Positions 31,925 to 38,916 of a stretch of DNA of 54,233 nt are shown piece after piece. Origin of the DNA: Acidimicrobiia bacterium. GTDB taxonomy: Bacteria; Actinomycetota; Acidimicrobiia; Spongiisociales; UBA11373. The stretch covers positions 1 to 54,233 of the forward strand of contig JBBDMM010000015.1 of NCBI GenBank assembly GCA_040878325.1, in the 5' to 3' direction. Position numbers and translations under genes: made by a program. Position 1 is the first letter of the stretch. Each line of letters begins with the position of its first letter. A model generated the notes under the pieces. That model saw only the letters and a list, made by a program, of their open reading frames with translations. It was not told where the DNA came from and ran no database searches.

Positions 31925-34158
31925 GCTACCCGCGCCGCCGCCGGGCCGGCTTCTTCGACCGGATCAAGGTCTTCTTGTTCCTGTTCATCGTGCTCGCCTT
32001 CTTCGTGGTCAAGGAACTCAACGACCCGTTTGTCACCCTGCGCGAATCGTTCGAATCGTTCGCGTCCACCACCTTCGGGGTGGTGGTCGTCAGCCTCCTC
32101 TTGGTCGAGATCCTCCGCCAGATCCACTACCTGATCTCTGAGAACTGGGGCCGGTACAACCACTTCTGGACGGACCGGGTCTTCGAGGGCACCTCGCGCG
32201 GTGTTGCCCGGCGGGTAGGCGAATTCACCCGCTATCGGATTCGCCGCATCGTCCGCTGGCTGATCCTGATAACCGTCTACGCCTACATTGTGGTGATCAT
32301 GCGCGACGACATCGATTCGCCCGTAGATGCAATCGTGCGTACCCCCGAGGTGATCGGCGACATCCTTCCGATTGTCCTTCAGTTCGTCTTCCTCGGCAGC
32401 CTGGTCATGTTCCAGTTCGTGGCGATCTTCTGGTTCCTGTCTCGGGGCGGCATCGACATCGTGTTTCCCGAGGACATCGAGACCCGGTTCGATTCGGTAT
32501 GGGGCCAGGACCATGTGCTGTCCCATGTGAAGGAGAACATCGCCTTCCTCGAGAAGCCCGACGAGATCGAGGCAAAAGGCGGCTACATCCCTGGAGGCAT
32601 ACTTCTTTGGGGTCCCCCGGGCACCGGCAAGACGCTGATCGCCGAGGCGATCGCGGGCCAGGTCGGGAAGCCGTTCGTGTTCGTGGACCCGGGTGCCTTC
32701 ATCCAGATGTTCATGGGCGTGGGTGTCCTGAAGGTCAAGCGCCTATTCCGCAAGCTACGCAAGCTGTCGATCAAGCACGGGGGCGTCGTCGTCTTTTTCG
32801 ATGAAGCCGACTCACTGGGCAACCGGGGGATGCTCACCGGGGGGCCCGGCCCCGTCCAGCCGATGGTGGGCGGCGACCCCAGCTGCAACGGCACATCGTT
32901 TCTCACCCCGCAGACCCAGCGACTGCTGGCCGAGGCCTTCAACCCGACCACCGTGGCCGACCCCGACCGGGAGCAGCGCGGCATGGTCCACCGGATGATG
33001 ATGGGAATGGGCGGCGGCGGCGGAGGTATGGGGACATTGCAGGCCCTGCTCACCGAAATCTCCGGATTGACGAAGCCGCGCGGTCTCGGCAATCGCCTCC
33101 GGCGAATCCTCGGTATGAAGCCGAAGCTTCCTCCGAAGTACCGAATCCTCATCATGATGGCCACCAACATGCCGAACGCCCTCGACCAGGCGTTGCTCCG
33201 GCCGGGCCGAATCGACCGCATGTACAAGGTGGGTTTCCCCTCATTGGAAGGCCGGAAGCGCACCCTCGAGGGGTATCTGGCCAAGGTCAAGAACACCCTC
33301 ACGCCGGACGAAGTCGAGAGAGTCGCCTTGACCACCCCGTATTTCTCCGGTGCCAAGATCAAGGACCTCGTCAACGAGGCGCTCATCCACGCGATTCGCT
33401 ATGGGCGCGACACGGTGAGCTTCGCCGACGTGTGGCATGCAAAGGCTCTCAAGCAGTTCGGGCCCCCCGACGACCACGAGTACATCGTGCGGGAGCGCTG
33501 GGCCGTGGCGATCCACGAGGCGTCCCACGCGGTGGCCGCCCATTTGCTGCGGGCTCACGCCGCCATCGACATCGTCACCATCGAGCGCCGCGGGGAGACC
33601 GGGGGCTTCGTCTCCTGGATCGATGTCGAGGACCGATTCACCCATTGGCGCACCGAGCACGAAACCGATATCAAGACCGCGTTGGCGTCCCTCGCCGGCG
33701 AGAAGTTGTTCTTCGGGGACGACAACTCGTCTGGTGTCGGCAGCGATCTGCGCAACGCCACCCACATCGCGGCTCTGATGGAAGGCGTCTGGGGGATGGG
33801 CGACCAAATCACGTCCCACATGGCCCTCTCGCAGGCTTTCGTAGGAAACGCCCCTGACCCGAGCGAGAGCATCCTCAAGTCGCTCGGCAAGCAGGTGGAG
33901 GAGCGTCTCAAGGGGCTCTATGACGAGGTCTATGCCCTTCTGGAGGAACACCGCGAGGGTGTCATGAAGATCGCCGGCGAACTCGTCGAACGGAAGACGA
34001 TCTCGGGGGACGACATCACCCGGATCCTCGAGGTCGAACCCGGCTCACGGACCATCCACAAGCCGGTCGGCTATCGAGCCTTCCAGGTGGAAGGGAACGG
34101 CGAAGTTCGCACGTCCGACGGTGACAAGCGCACTTCCGGGGGCGTGGCGGTGGAATAG
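31921..34158 (+). CDS. divergent FtsH-like membrane AAA+ metalloprotease
   Basis: A 745-residue protein. Four N-terminal hydrophobic segments lie near 16-31, 51-65, 112-127 and 148-173; classic FtsH has two. The AAA module has Walker A GPPGTGKT (231-238), the pore-loop MFMGVG, Walker B FFDEAD (292-297) and the Arg-finger region RPGRIDR (427-433). About 70 extra residues sit between Walker B and sensor 1, including a Met/Gly run MMMGMGGGGGGMG. The peptidase has HEASH (532-536) with the third ligand D609 in SDLRNAT, so it should be an active zinc protease degrading membrane proteins. It is translationally coupled to the lipoprotein upstream. The TAG stop overlaps a heptamer array. Confidence 0.88.
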   Translation: MSYPRRRRAGFFDRIKVFLFLFIVLAFFVVKELNDPFVTLRESFESFASTTFGVVVVSLLLVEILRQIHYLISENWGRYNHFWTDRVFEGTSRGVARRVGEFTRYRIRRIVRWLILITVYAYIVVIMRDDIDSPVDAIVRTPEVIGDILPIVLQFVFLGSLVMFQFVAIFWFLSRGGIDIVFPEDIETRFDSVWGQDHVLSHVKENIAFLEKPDEIEAKGGYIPGGILLWGPPGTGKTLIAEAIAGQVGKPFVFVDPGAFIQMFMGVGVLKVKRLFRKLRKLSIKHGGVVVFFDEADSLGNRGMLTGGPGPVQPMVGGDPSCNGTSFLTPQTQRLLAEAFNPTTVADPDREQRGMVHRMMMGMGGGGGGMGTLQALLTEISGLTKPRGLGNRLRRILGMKPKLPPKYRILIMMATNMPNALDQALLRPGRIDRMYKVGFPSLEGRKRTLEGYLAKVKNTLTPDEVERVALTTPYFSGAKIKDLVNEALIHAIRYGRDTVSFADVWHAKALKQFGPPDDHEYIVRERWAVAIHEASHAVAAHLLRAHAAIDIVTIERRGETGGFVSWIDVEDRFTHWRTEHETDIKTALASLAGEKLFFGDDNSSGVGSDLRNATHIAALMEGVWGMGDQITSHMALSQAFVGNAPDPSESILKSLGKQVEERLKGLYDEVYALLEEHREGVMKIAGELVERKTISGDDITRILEVEPGSRTIHKPVGYRAFQVEGNGEVRTSDGDKRTSGGVAVE

Positions 34159-34219
34159 CCAGCCGCCAGCCGCCAGCCAACAGTCTTGATTCCTCTTGCT
34201 GGAGGCTGGTGGCTGGAGG
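34158..34219. repeat. CCAGCCG/CTGGAGG heptamer element
   Basis: Left arm GCCAGCC three times then AACAGTC (34158-34185). Right arm CTGGAGG, CTGGTGG, CTGGAGG (34199-34219). The arms are roughly complementary and sit between convergent genes, starting on the last base of the upstream TAG stop. Confidence 0.87.
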
Positions 34220-34223
34220 CTTC

Positions 34224-35528
34224 TTATGGTGCTTGCCAGCCCGGATCACCCAGGGTCGCCGGCCCGCAGCGGGTCGTCAGCAGTCTCACTTCGTCGGTTC
34301 CCACGGCTGCGTAGAGCAGGTCGGTGCCATCGCTCACGATGACATGCTCGCCGTCGCCGGCCGGCCACACCGTTCGTGCCCCGCTCAGTGATTCGGGGAG
34401 AGACCCCTCCGTCGTCGATCCCGTGATCACATCCGTGACCTGGAGCATCGCCAGTGATTGCGGCGAATCGACCCAGAGCAGCCGATCTCGTGCGTGCCAG
34501 CCGATGACGAGCGCTCCGTCGGGGACCCCGCGAACGGGCGTCACCACCGGCTCGCCATCCTCGAGAGTCAGCAGCAAATGGCTCTCCGGGTTCGGCTCCC
34601 CCAGTGGGGTCAGGCGGATCAAAGCCCGGTCGCGGAAAGGGTCTCGGGCGGCGGATGAGGGCAGGAAGGACCCTGTCGACTGATCGGCGATCTCGACGGT
34701 CCACAGCAGCTCGCCCGTGGTGGCGTCGATGCCGAGTACCGCCGACTGGACGCCGCTAGGTCGCCCCTCATCCGGCTGCAACGCCCCGACGAGAAGGACG
34801 TCGTCGATGACGGTCAGCGATGTCAGCACGTCCCAATCCACTGCCGCGACGGTGACGATGGTTCCGGCGATCGTGCCCACCGCGGCCAGTTGGCCATCGG
34901 GCAAGGAGTCGAACTGGTAGATCTCAGACTCGCCTGCCACGAAGGTCTCGGCGCCAGCGATCGGGAGGCTGCCGAGCGACGCCCAGCGGAGGCCGGCCGG
35001 GTCGAATAGGAGGTAGCGGTCCTCGAACCGCACCACTCGAACCAGTGAACCGACGAACTCGATGTTGGCGCCCGCGAGAGTCCTGACGGCTTGCCGCTCT
35101 TGCCGGGTGACGGTCGCAACCCCGAGCAGCGGGGTCCCGGCTATATCGGGATGCTCGCCCAACCTCACCTCGACGGTGAGCGGCTCGAAGTCGTTGCGAA
35201 CGAGGGCAACCCTCACCACTTCGCCGGTGGCGTGGGTTTGGACGACCTCGCGCAGGTCCGCCGAGGTCACCACTCGGGTGCCTGCGACGTCGACGATCGT
35301 GTCTCCAGGCAGGAGAACGCCGTCGGCACCGCTTCCTTCGGTGACGGCTGTGACCTGGGCACCGAGACCCGGGCCGATCGACAGCAGGCATGCGCCGACC
35401 CCGACATTGGTCCCGTCGTCGACCGCGGCGAGCGGCACGGTGGGGAGGGTGGTGACGCGATCGCTCCGGTTGGCGCACGCCCCGGCGACGAGTGCCATTA
35501 CCCCGACGAGCGCGTAGATCCGACGCAT
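34224..35528 (-). CDS. PDZ-domain lipoprotein with propeller-like region
   Basis: A 434-residue lipoprotein. The signal peptide ends in lipobox VAGAC. Residues about 45-125 form a PDZ-like domain (GVGACLLSIGPGLGAQVTAV, GVLLPGDTIVDVAG, TSADLREVVQT). The rest holds strand-rich repeats resembling a beta-propeller (AVLGIDATTGELLWTVEI and similar). No protease triad is seen, so it is probably a binding or scaffold protein on the cell surface. The ATG at 35528 is supported by TACCCT six bases upstream. A longer antisense frame reading through the ogt gene is a shadow. Confidence 0.82.
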   Translation of the reverse strand: MRRIYALVGVMALVAGACANRSDRVTTLPTVPLAAVDDGTNVGVGACLLSIGPGLGAQVTAVTEGSGADGVLLPGDTIVDVAGTRVVTSADLREVVQTHATGEVVRVALVRNDFEPLTVEVRLGEHPDIAGTPLLGVATVTRQERQAVRTLAGANIEFVGSLVRVVRFEDRYLLFDPAGLRWASLGSLPIAGAETFVAGESEIYQFDSLPDGQLAAVGTIAGTIVTVAAVDWDVLTSLTVIDDVLLVGALQPDEGRPSGVQSAVLGIDATTGELLWTVEIADQSTGSFLPSSAARDPFRDRALIRLTPLGEPNPESHLLLTLEDGEPVVTPVRGVPDGALVIGWHARDRLLWVDSPQSLAMLQVTDVITGSTTEGSLPESLSGARTVWPAGDGEHVIVSDGTDLLYAAVGTDEVRLLTTRCGPATLGDPGWQAP

Positions 35529-35534
35529 TGCGGA

Positions 35535-35540
35535 AGGGTA
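35535..35540 (-). promoter_or_regulatory. leaderless -10 box TACCCT
   Basis: TACCCT on the minus strand, six bases before the ATG at 35528. Confidence 0.55.
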
Positions 35541-35580
35541 AGCGACTTGCCGGTTTTCTGAGTTCAGCCGGGAAGATCTC

Positions 35581-36354
35581 CTAGGCAGCTCGGGCGGGTC
35601 GACACACCTGGCAAGCCCGGTAGCCGGCCTTCTCGGCGGCGACCTCGGAAGGAAACTCCACCCTGTGGGGCTCGGTGATTCGGCGGGCGTTGTGGCAAGT
35701 CGGGTGGCAGAAGATCCGGGTGGTATCGCTGCCGAGGAAGCGGACCCCCCGGGCAGTGAGCCGCTCGAACCCTTCGACGTCGAGGCCTTCGATCTCGAGG
35801 AGGGCTCGCTTGTTGTCATCGGATCCGAGCGAGTACTTGCCGAGCGTGCCGTCCGACCGCACCACGCGGTGGCAGGGGATGATGACCGGAACCGGGTTCC
35901 GGGCAAGGGCCGACCCCACCGCGCGGACGGCATCGGGCTTCCCGATCTCCTTGGCGATCCAGCCGTAGGGACGGACTTCACCCCGGGGGATGGTCGCCGC
36001 CCGCAGGAGCACGGCTTGCTGGAACTCGGAGAGACCGGACAGATCGAGCGCAAGCTGTCCAGGTCGTCCGTCGGCGAGTGCCTTGTCGACCTGGGCGGCG
36101 ATGACCGCGGGCAGCGCCGTCGCCGGAACGACGTTGCGGCCGTGAATCTCGAGAAAGCGCCGTTCGAATGCCTCCGGTGAGGTGGCGAGGTCGACAGTGG
36201 TGACCCCCCGTCGGTTGAAGGCGACGAACACGTCGCCGAGCGGGCTCGACCGGCGGGCGTACTGGTCGGCCAGGCCGACGTCGGCGAGAATCCGGTCGAT
36301 CAGGCCCGTCGGAGCAGGCTCCCGGAGTGACTGGAGATCGTCTTGGAGCGTCAT
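35581..36354 (-). CDS. O6-alkylguanine-DNA alkyltransferase with C-terminal Ada zinc domain
   Basis: A 257-residue fusion. Residues 1-105 are an N-terminal region, 106-190 the alkyltransferase core with HTH-like YGWIAKEIGKPDAVRAVG and active-site PCHRV (Cys161). Residues 203-253 form an Ada-type zinc domain with four cysteines, CHPTC and CQVC (C216, C220, C248, C251), the pattern that takes methyl groups from phosphotriesters in E. coli Ada. In classical Ada this domain is N-terminal and precedes an AraC domain, which is absent here. The ATG overlaps the stop of the ECF sigma gene (ATGA), so the protein sits where an anti-sigma factor normally would. Inferred role: repair plus alkylation sensing. 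Confidence 0.88.
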   Translation of the reverse strand: MTLQDDLQSLREPAPTGLIDRILADVGLADQYARRSSPLGDVFVAFNRRGVTTVDLATSPEAFERRFLEIHGRNVVPATALPAVIAAQVDKALADGRPGQLALDLSGLSEFQQAVLLRAATIPRGEVRPYGWIAKEIGKPDAVRAVGSALARNPVPVIIPCHRVVRSDGTLGKYSLGSDDNKRALLEIEGLDVEGFERLTARGVRFLGSDTTRIFCHPTCHNARRITEPHRVEFPSEVAAEKAGYRACQVCRPARAA

Positions 36355-36911
36355 GGTCCCTCCGATGGGGGGTAGGTGGCGCGCAGGCGGGCGAGCCCGC
36401 GGTGGACATCCGAGCGGATCGTCGCCGCGGGGCGATCGAGTGCAGTGGAGATCTCGGCGTACGAGAGACCGACCACGTGTTTCAAGACGACGGCGGTACG
36501 CATTTCCCAGGGCAATTCGAGCAAGAGATTGGCCAGTTGACCTTCGATCTCGGAGGACAACACGGTCGCCTCGGGTCCCGCGGTGGGTTCGGCCGGCTCG
36601 TGAGTGCCCAGGCTCACGGCTTGGTGGCGCGCCCGTGATCGCAGCCGGTTTCGGCAGAGGTTGGCGGCGATGGTCCACACCCATCCCCTGAGCCGCATCT
36701 CGCGGATGCGGTCCTGCGGATACTCACCCAGGGCCCGGTAGGCGCGGATGAGGGCCTCCTGCGTGACCTCCTCGGCGTCACTCCTATTGCCGAGCATGCG
36801 CAGTGCCCCCGAGTAGAGGCCGGGGGTGAGATCTCTCACGAGATCCGGGAACGCACCGTCGAGGTCATCGGCGAGCCGCATGGCGAGACGATCGGCGCTC
36901 ATGGTCATCAT
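36351..36911 (-). CDS. ECF-type RNA polymerase sigma factor
   Basis: A 186-residue sigma factor. Region 2 includes LRMLGNRSDAEEVTQEALIRAYRAL and RLRGWVWTIAANLCRNRLRS. Region 4 includes LPWEMRTAVVLKHVVGLSYAEISTALDRP and TIRSDVHRGLARLR. No region 3 is present, which is typical of extracytoplasmic-function sigmas. The start is uncertain: ATGs at 36926, 36911, 36908 and 36902 are all in frame. It overlaps the alkyltransferase gene by four bases and has no other anti-sigma neighbour. It likely directs RNA polymerase to a repair regulon. Confidence 0.9.
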   Translation of the reverse strand: MMTMSADRLAMRLADDLDGAFPDLVRDLTPGLYSGALRMLGNRSDAEEVTQEALIRAYRALGEYPQDRIREMRLRGWVWTIAANLCRNRLRSRARHQAVSLGTHEPAEPTAGPEATVLSSEIEGQLANLLLELPWEMRTAVVLKHVVGLSYAEISTALDRPAATIRSDVHRGLARLRATYPPSEGP

Positions 36912-36958
36912 CGTCCCAGAGAACACCGGCCATCACCCATCCGTTGCACCCGCAGGGC

Positions 36959-36964
36959 TACCTT
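36959..36964 (+). promoter_or_regulatory. leaderless -10 box TACCTT
   Basis: TACCTT seven bases before the ATG at 36972. Confidence 0.5.
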
Positions 36965-36971
36965 TGGTGCC

Positions 36972-37667
36972 ATGGCCGGCTGCTGCGACCCATCCGGATA
37001 TCGGCAGGTATTCAACAAACGCGAAGCCCGCCGGGCGGCCCGGGCGTACCGGCGCCGCGGGCTCGACTCCACCGCCCGGCCGATGGTCGCGGCTCTCGCG
37101 GCGAGGGGGATCGATGGGGCATCCGTGCTCGAAGTTGGCGCGGGGGTGGGGTCGGCGCAGGTGGCGCTCCTCGAAGCCGGTGCCCGGTCAGGAGTCGCCT
37201 ACGACCTCTCGCCTGCCCACAAGGAGGTGGGCGAGGACCTGCTGGCGGAACACGGGTTGACAGATCGCGTCGAGTGGAGGACTGGCGACTTCGTCGCTGA
37301 TAGGGCCGCACCGCAAGCCGACGTCGTGTTCCTCAATCGGGTGGTGTGTTGCTATCCCGGCATCGAGCTCGTAGACGCGGTCGCGTCCCGCTCGGTTCGG
37401 CTGCTGGCCATGGCGTATCCGCGGGACCGATGGTGGGTGCGTGCCGGGGTACGGGCGCTGAACGGCTTCCTGCGGATCGGGCGAACCACCTTTCGGGTCT
37501 TCGTGCACCCAACCGCCGAGGTCGGACGGCGAGTTGCCGCCGCCGGGCTCCGAGAAGTCGCGTCGGGGCGGAACCTGATGTGGGAGTGGCACGTCTGGGA
37601 ACGTCGACAGTCAGCGACGACCGCGACGGCGCAGGTAGGCGTGCCAGATCAGATGGGCGGCGGCTGA
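36972..37667 (+). CDS. class I SAM-dependent methyltransferase
   Basis: A 231-residue Rossmann methyltransferase. Motif I is VLEVGAGVGSAQVALLEAGA, the acidic residue after strand 2 is in GVAYDLS, and motif IV is in ADVVFLNRVVCCYPG. The N-terminal Cys pair (GCCDP) and the CCYPG motif resemble proteins related to Mg-protoporphyrin methyltransferases, but the substrate is unknown. Its last 57 bases overlap the 3' end of alkA on the other strand. It is divergent from the sigma-ogt operon. Confidence 0.82.
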   Translation: MAGCCDPSGYRQVFNKREARRAARAYRRRGLDSTARPMVAALAARGIDGASVLEVGAGVGSAQVALLEAGARSGVAYDLSPAHKEVGEDLLAEHGLTDRVEWRTGDFVADRAAPQADVVFLNRVVCCYPGIELVDAVASRSVRLLAMAYPRDRWWVRAGVRALNGFLRIGRTTFRVFVHPTAEVGRRVAAAGLREVASGRNLMWEWHVWERRQSATTATAQVGVPDQMGGG

Positions 37668-38225
37668 CCGACGGGGAGCCCACTCCTCGGCGATGGCGCG
37701 GAGTGCTCGTTCGCTCGGAGGCTCGGACCCGCCCCTGAGTTCGTGCCATCCGAGACGCAGCGCCAGGTCTCCGGCCGGAAAGACATCGCGGTGGCCGGCA
37801 CAGAAGATGAGGAAGCATTCTGCGGTCCAGCGGCCGATTCCCCGCAGAGCAGTGAGTTCTGCCACCACCTCGTCAGCTGTGCCGGCCGAGGCGCGGGCAA
37901 AGTCCAGACCGTCGAGTGCGGCCCTCGCCAGGCCCCGGGCGTACTCGGCCTTCATGCGAGTAAACCCGCAGGCCCGCATCGTGGCGTCGTCCATTGCGAG
38001 CAGCGCCTCCGGCGTGACGGTTCCCAAGGTCACCCGCAGTCGCCGGAACATCGCATCGGCCGCCTCGATCGACACCAGCTGCCCAAGGATGAGATGGATC
38101 ATCCCGGCAAAGCCGGGCTCGAGGAACTCCACCGGTACCGGTCGGGGGACGGCGGCGAACAGCGGGTGGCGCCGGCCGAGTACGGCCATGTCGCGGCGGA
38201 TCGCGGTCACCCGGGGATCGGTCAT
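37611..38225 (-). CDS. alkA: AlkA-type DNA-3-methyladenine glycosylase II
   Basis: A 204-residue HhH-GPD glycosylase. The hairpin is LTALRGIGRWTAECFLIF and the catalytic Asp is D153 in FPAGDLALRLG. It lacks the N-terminal domain of E. coli AlkA, as many actinobacterial AlkA-like enzymes do. It excises alkylated purines such as 3-methyladenine. Its closeness to the sigma-alkyltransferase operon suggests a shared alkylation-repair role, although the strands and promoters differ. ATG at 38225 is preferred over the upstream ATG at 38291, which would lie within the palindrome. Confidence 0.88.
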   Translation of the reverse strand: MTDPRVTAIRRDMAVLGRRHPLFAAVPRPVPVEFLEPGFAGMIHLILGQLVSIEAADAMFRRLRVTLGTVTPEALLAMDDATMRACGFTRMKAEYARGLARAALDGLDFARASAGTADEVVAELTALRGIGRWTAECFLIFCAGHRDVFPAGDLALRLGWHELRGGSEPPSERALRAIAEEWAPRRSAAAHLIWHAYLRRRGRR

Positions 38226-38275
38226 GGTCGGGACCATACGGGCCCGTGATACTTGCAAGCTGGCCCGATACCACG

Positions 38276-38306
38276 CGATGAAGCGCTCCACTGGAGCGCT
38301 TCATCG
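38276..38306. promoter_or_regulatory. 31-bp palindrome upstream of alkA
   Basis: Two perfect 15-bp arms (CGATGAAGCGCTCCA and its complement) separated by a single base, ending 50 bases upstream of alkA. The near-zero loop makes it more like an operator or cruciform than a standard terminator. No U tract follows on either strand. It also lies downstream of the DUF2188 gene. Confidence 0.6.
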
Positions 38307-38363
38307 AACGTTCGTATCGGATCCATCGGGAAGGCACCGCGCCGGTGCTTCCCGGGTTCGTGA

Positions 38364-38804
38364 TCAGCCGCGGCCGCGGGGGTCGTTCCCGTACGAGTTC
38401 CGCTCGCCCATCTTCCCGCTGGCATTGTGGATGATGTGCTCGACCTTTTCGCGCATCGCCGTCTCGCGGCCAGCCTTCTGGGCGGCGGTCTTCGTCGAGA
38501 AGACCCTGCTCACCTTGGAGGCGCCGGCGCGCTTGTTGGCCCAGCCCTTGTCGTGGGGAACGGTGTGGACCGCGGGACCCTGCTTTGCCTTCTTCCTCGG
38601 CGCGGCCTTCTTGACCGCCTTCTTCACGGTCTTCTTGGCAGCGGCCTTTTTCTTCGGCGCAGCCTTCTTGACGGTCCTCTTCACGGCCTTCTTGGCCGCG
38701 GGCTTCTTGGCTGCGACCTTCTTGGGCGCGGCCTTCACTTTCTTGACCGCCTTCTTCACGGCCTTCTTGACCGGCTTCCTTGCCGCGGGCTTGCGTGTGG
38801 TCAC
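38364..38804 (-). CDS. DUF2188 protein with histone H1-like basic tail
   Basis: A 146-residue protein. Residues 1-76 are a Lys/Ala-rich low-complexity stretch (repeats of KKAVKK, AAPKK, KKTVKK) like the tails of H1-like and mycobacterial HU proteins, predicted to bind DNA. Residues about 80-140 are a DUF2188 domain (VHTVPHDKGWANKRAGASKV, with KTAAQKAGRETAMREK). DUF2188 alone is usually a short unit; the long basic head is unusual. The GTG start follows an SD sequence GAGGAGG. Confidence 0.85.
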   Translation of the reverse strand: MTTRKPAARKPVKKAVKKAVKKVKAAPKKVAAKKPAAKKAVKRTVKKAAPKKKAAAKKTVKKAVKKAAPRKKAKQGPAVHTVPHDKGWANKRAGASKVSRVFSTKTAAQKAGRETAMREKVEHIIHNASGKMGERNSYGNDPRGRG

Positions 38805-38867
38805 GAGTCCTCCTCACTTGTCACACACTGATGATGCCAGGTGTTGGTGCGAATTGTCGGTAACGAA

Positions 38868-38895
38868 CTTCGGGGACCTCGCGAGGTCCCCGAAG
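38868..38895 (-). terminator. 28-nt perfect palindrome after nrdJ
   Basis: CTTCGGGGACCTCG and its exact complement (14 bp per arm, no loop) lie 22 bases after the nrdJ stop. On the minus strand it is followed by TTCGTT. A likely intrinsic terminator for nrdJ. Confidence 0.65.
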
Positions 38896-38916
38896 TCTCG
38901 ACCGGTGAGTGGCGGT

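Noticed and set aside
35581-36684. Alkyltransferase starting upstream inside the sigma gene
   Set aside because: Only the ATG at 36354 with the ATGA overlap gives a protein with normal codon use; the upstream part is out-of-frame sigma sequence.
38305-38314. SOS (LexA) box CGAACGTTCG
   Set aside because: The mycobacterial SOS pattern needs a 4-base spacer between GAAC and GTTC; here there is none. It is a simple short palindrome.
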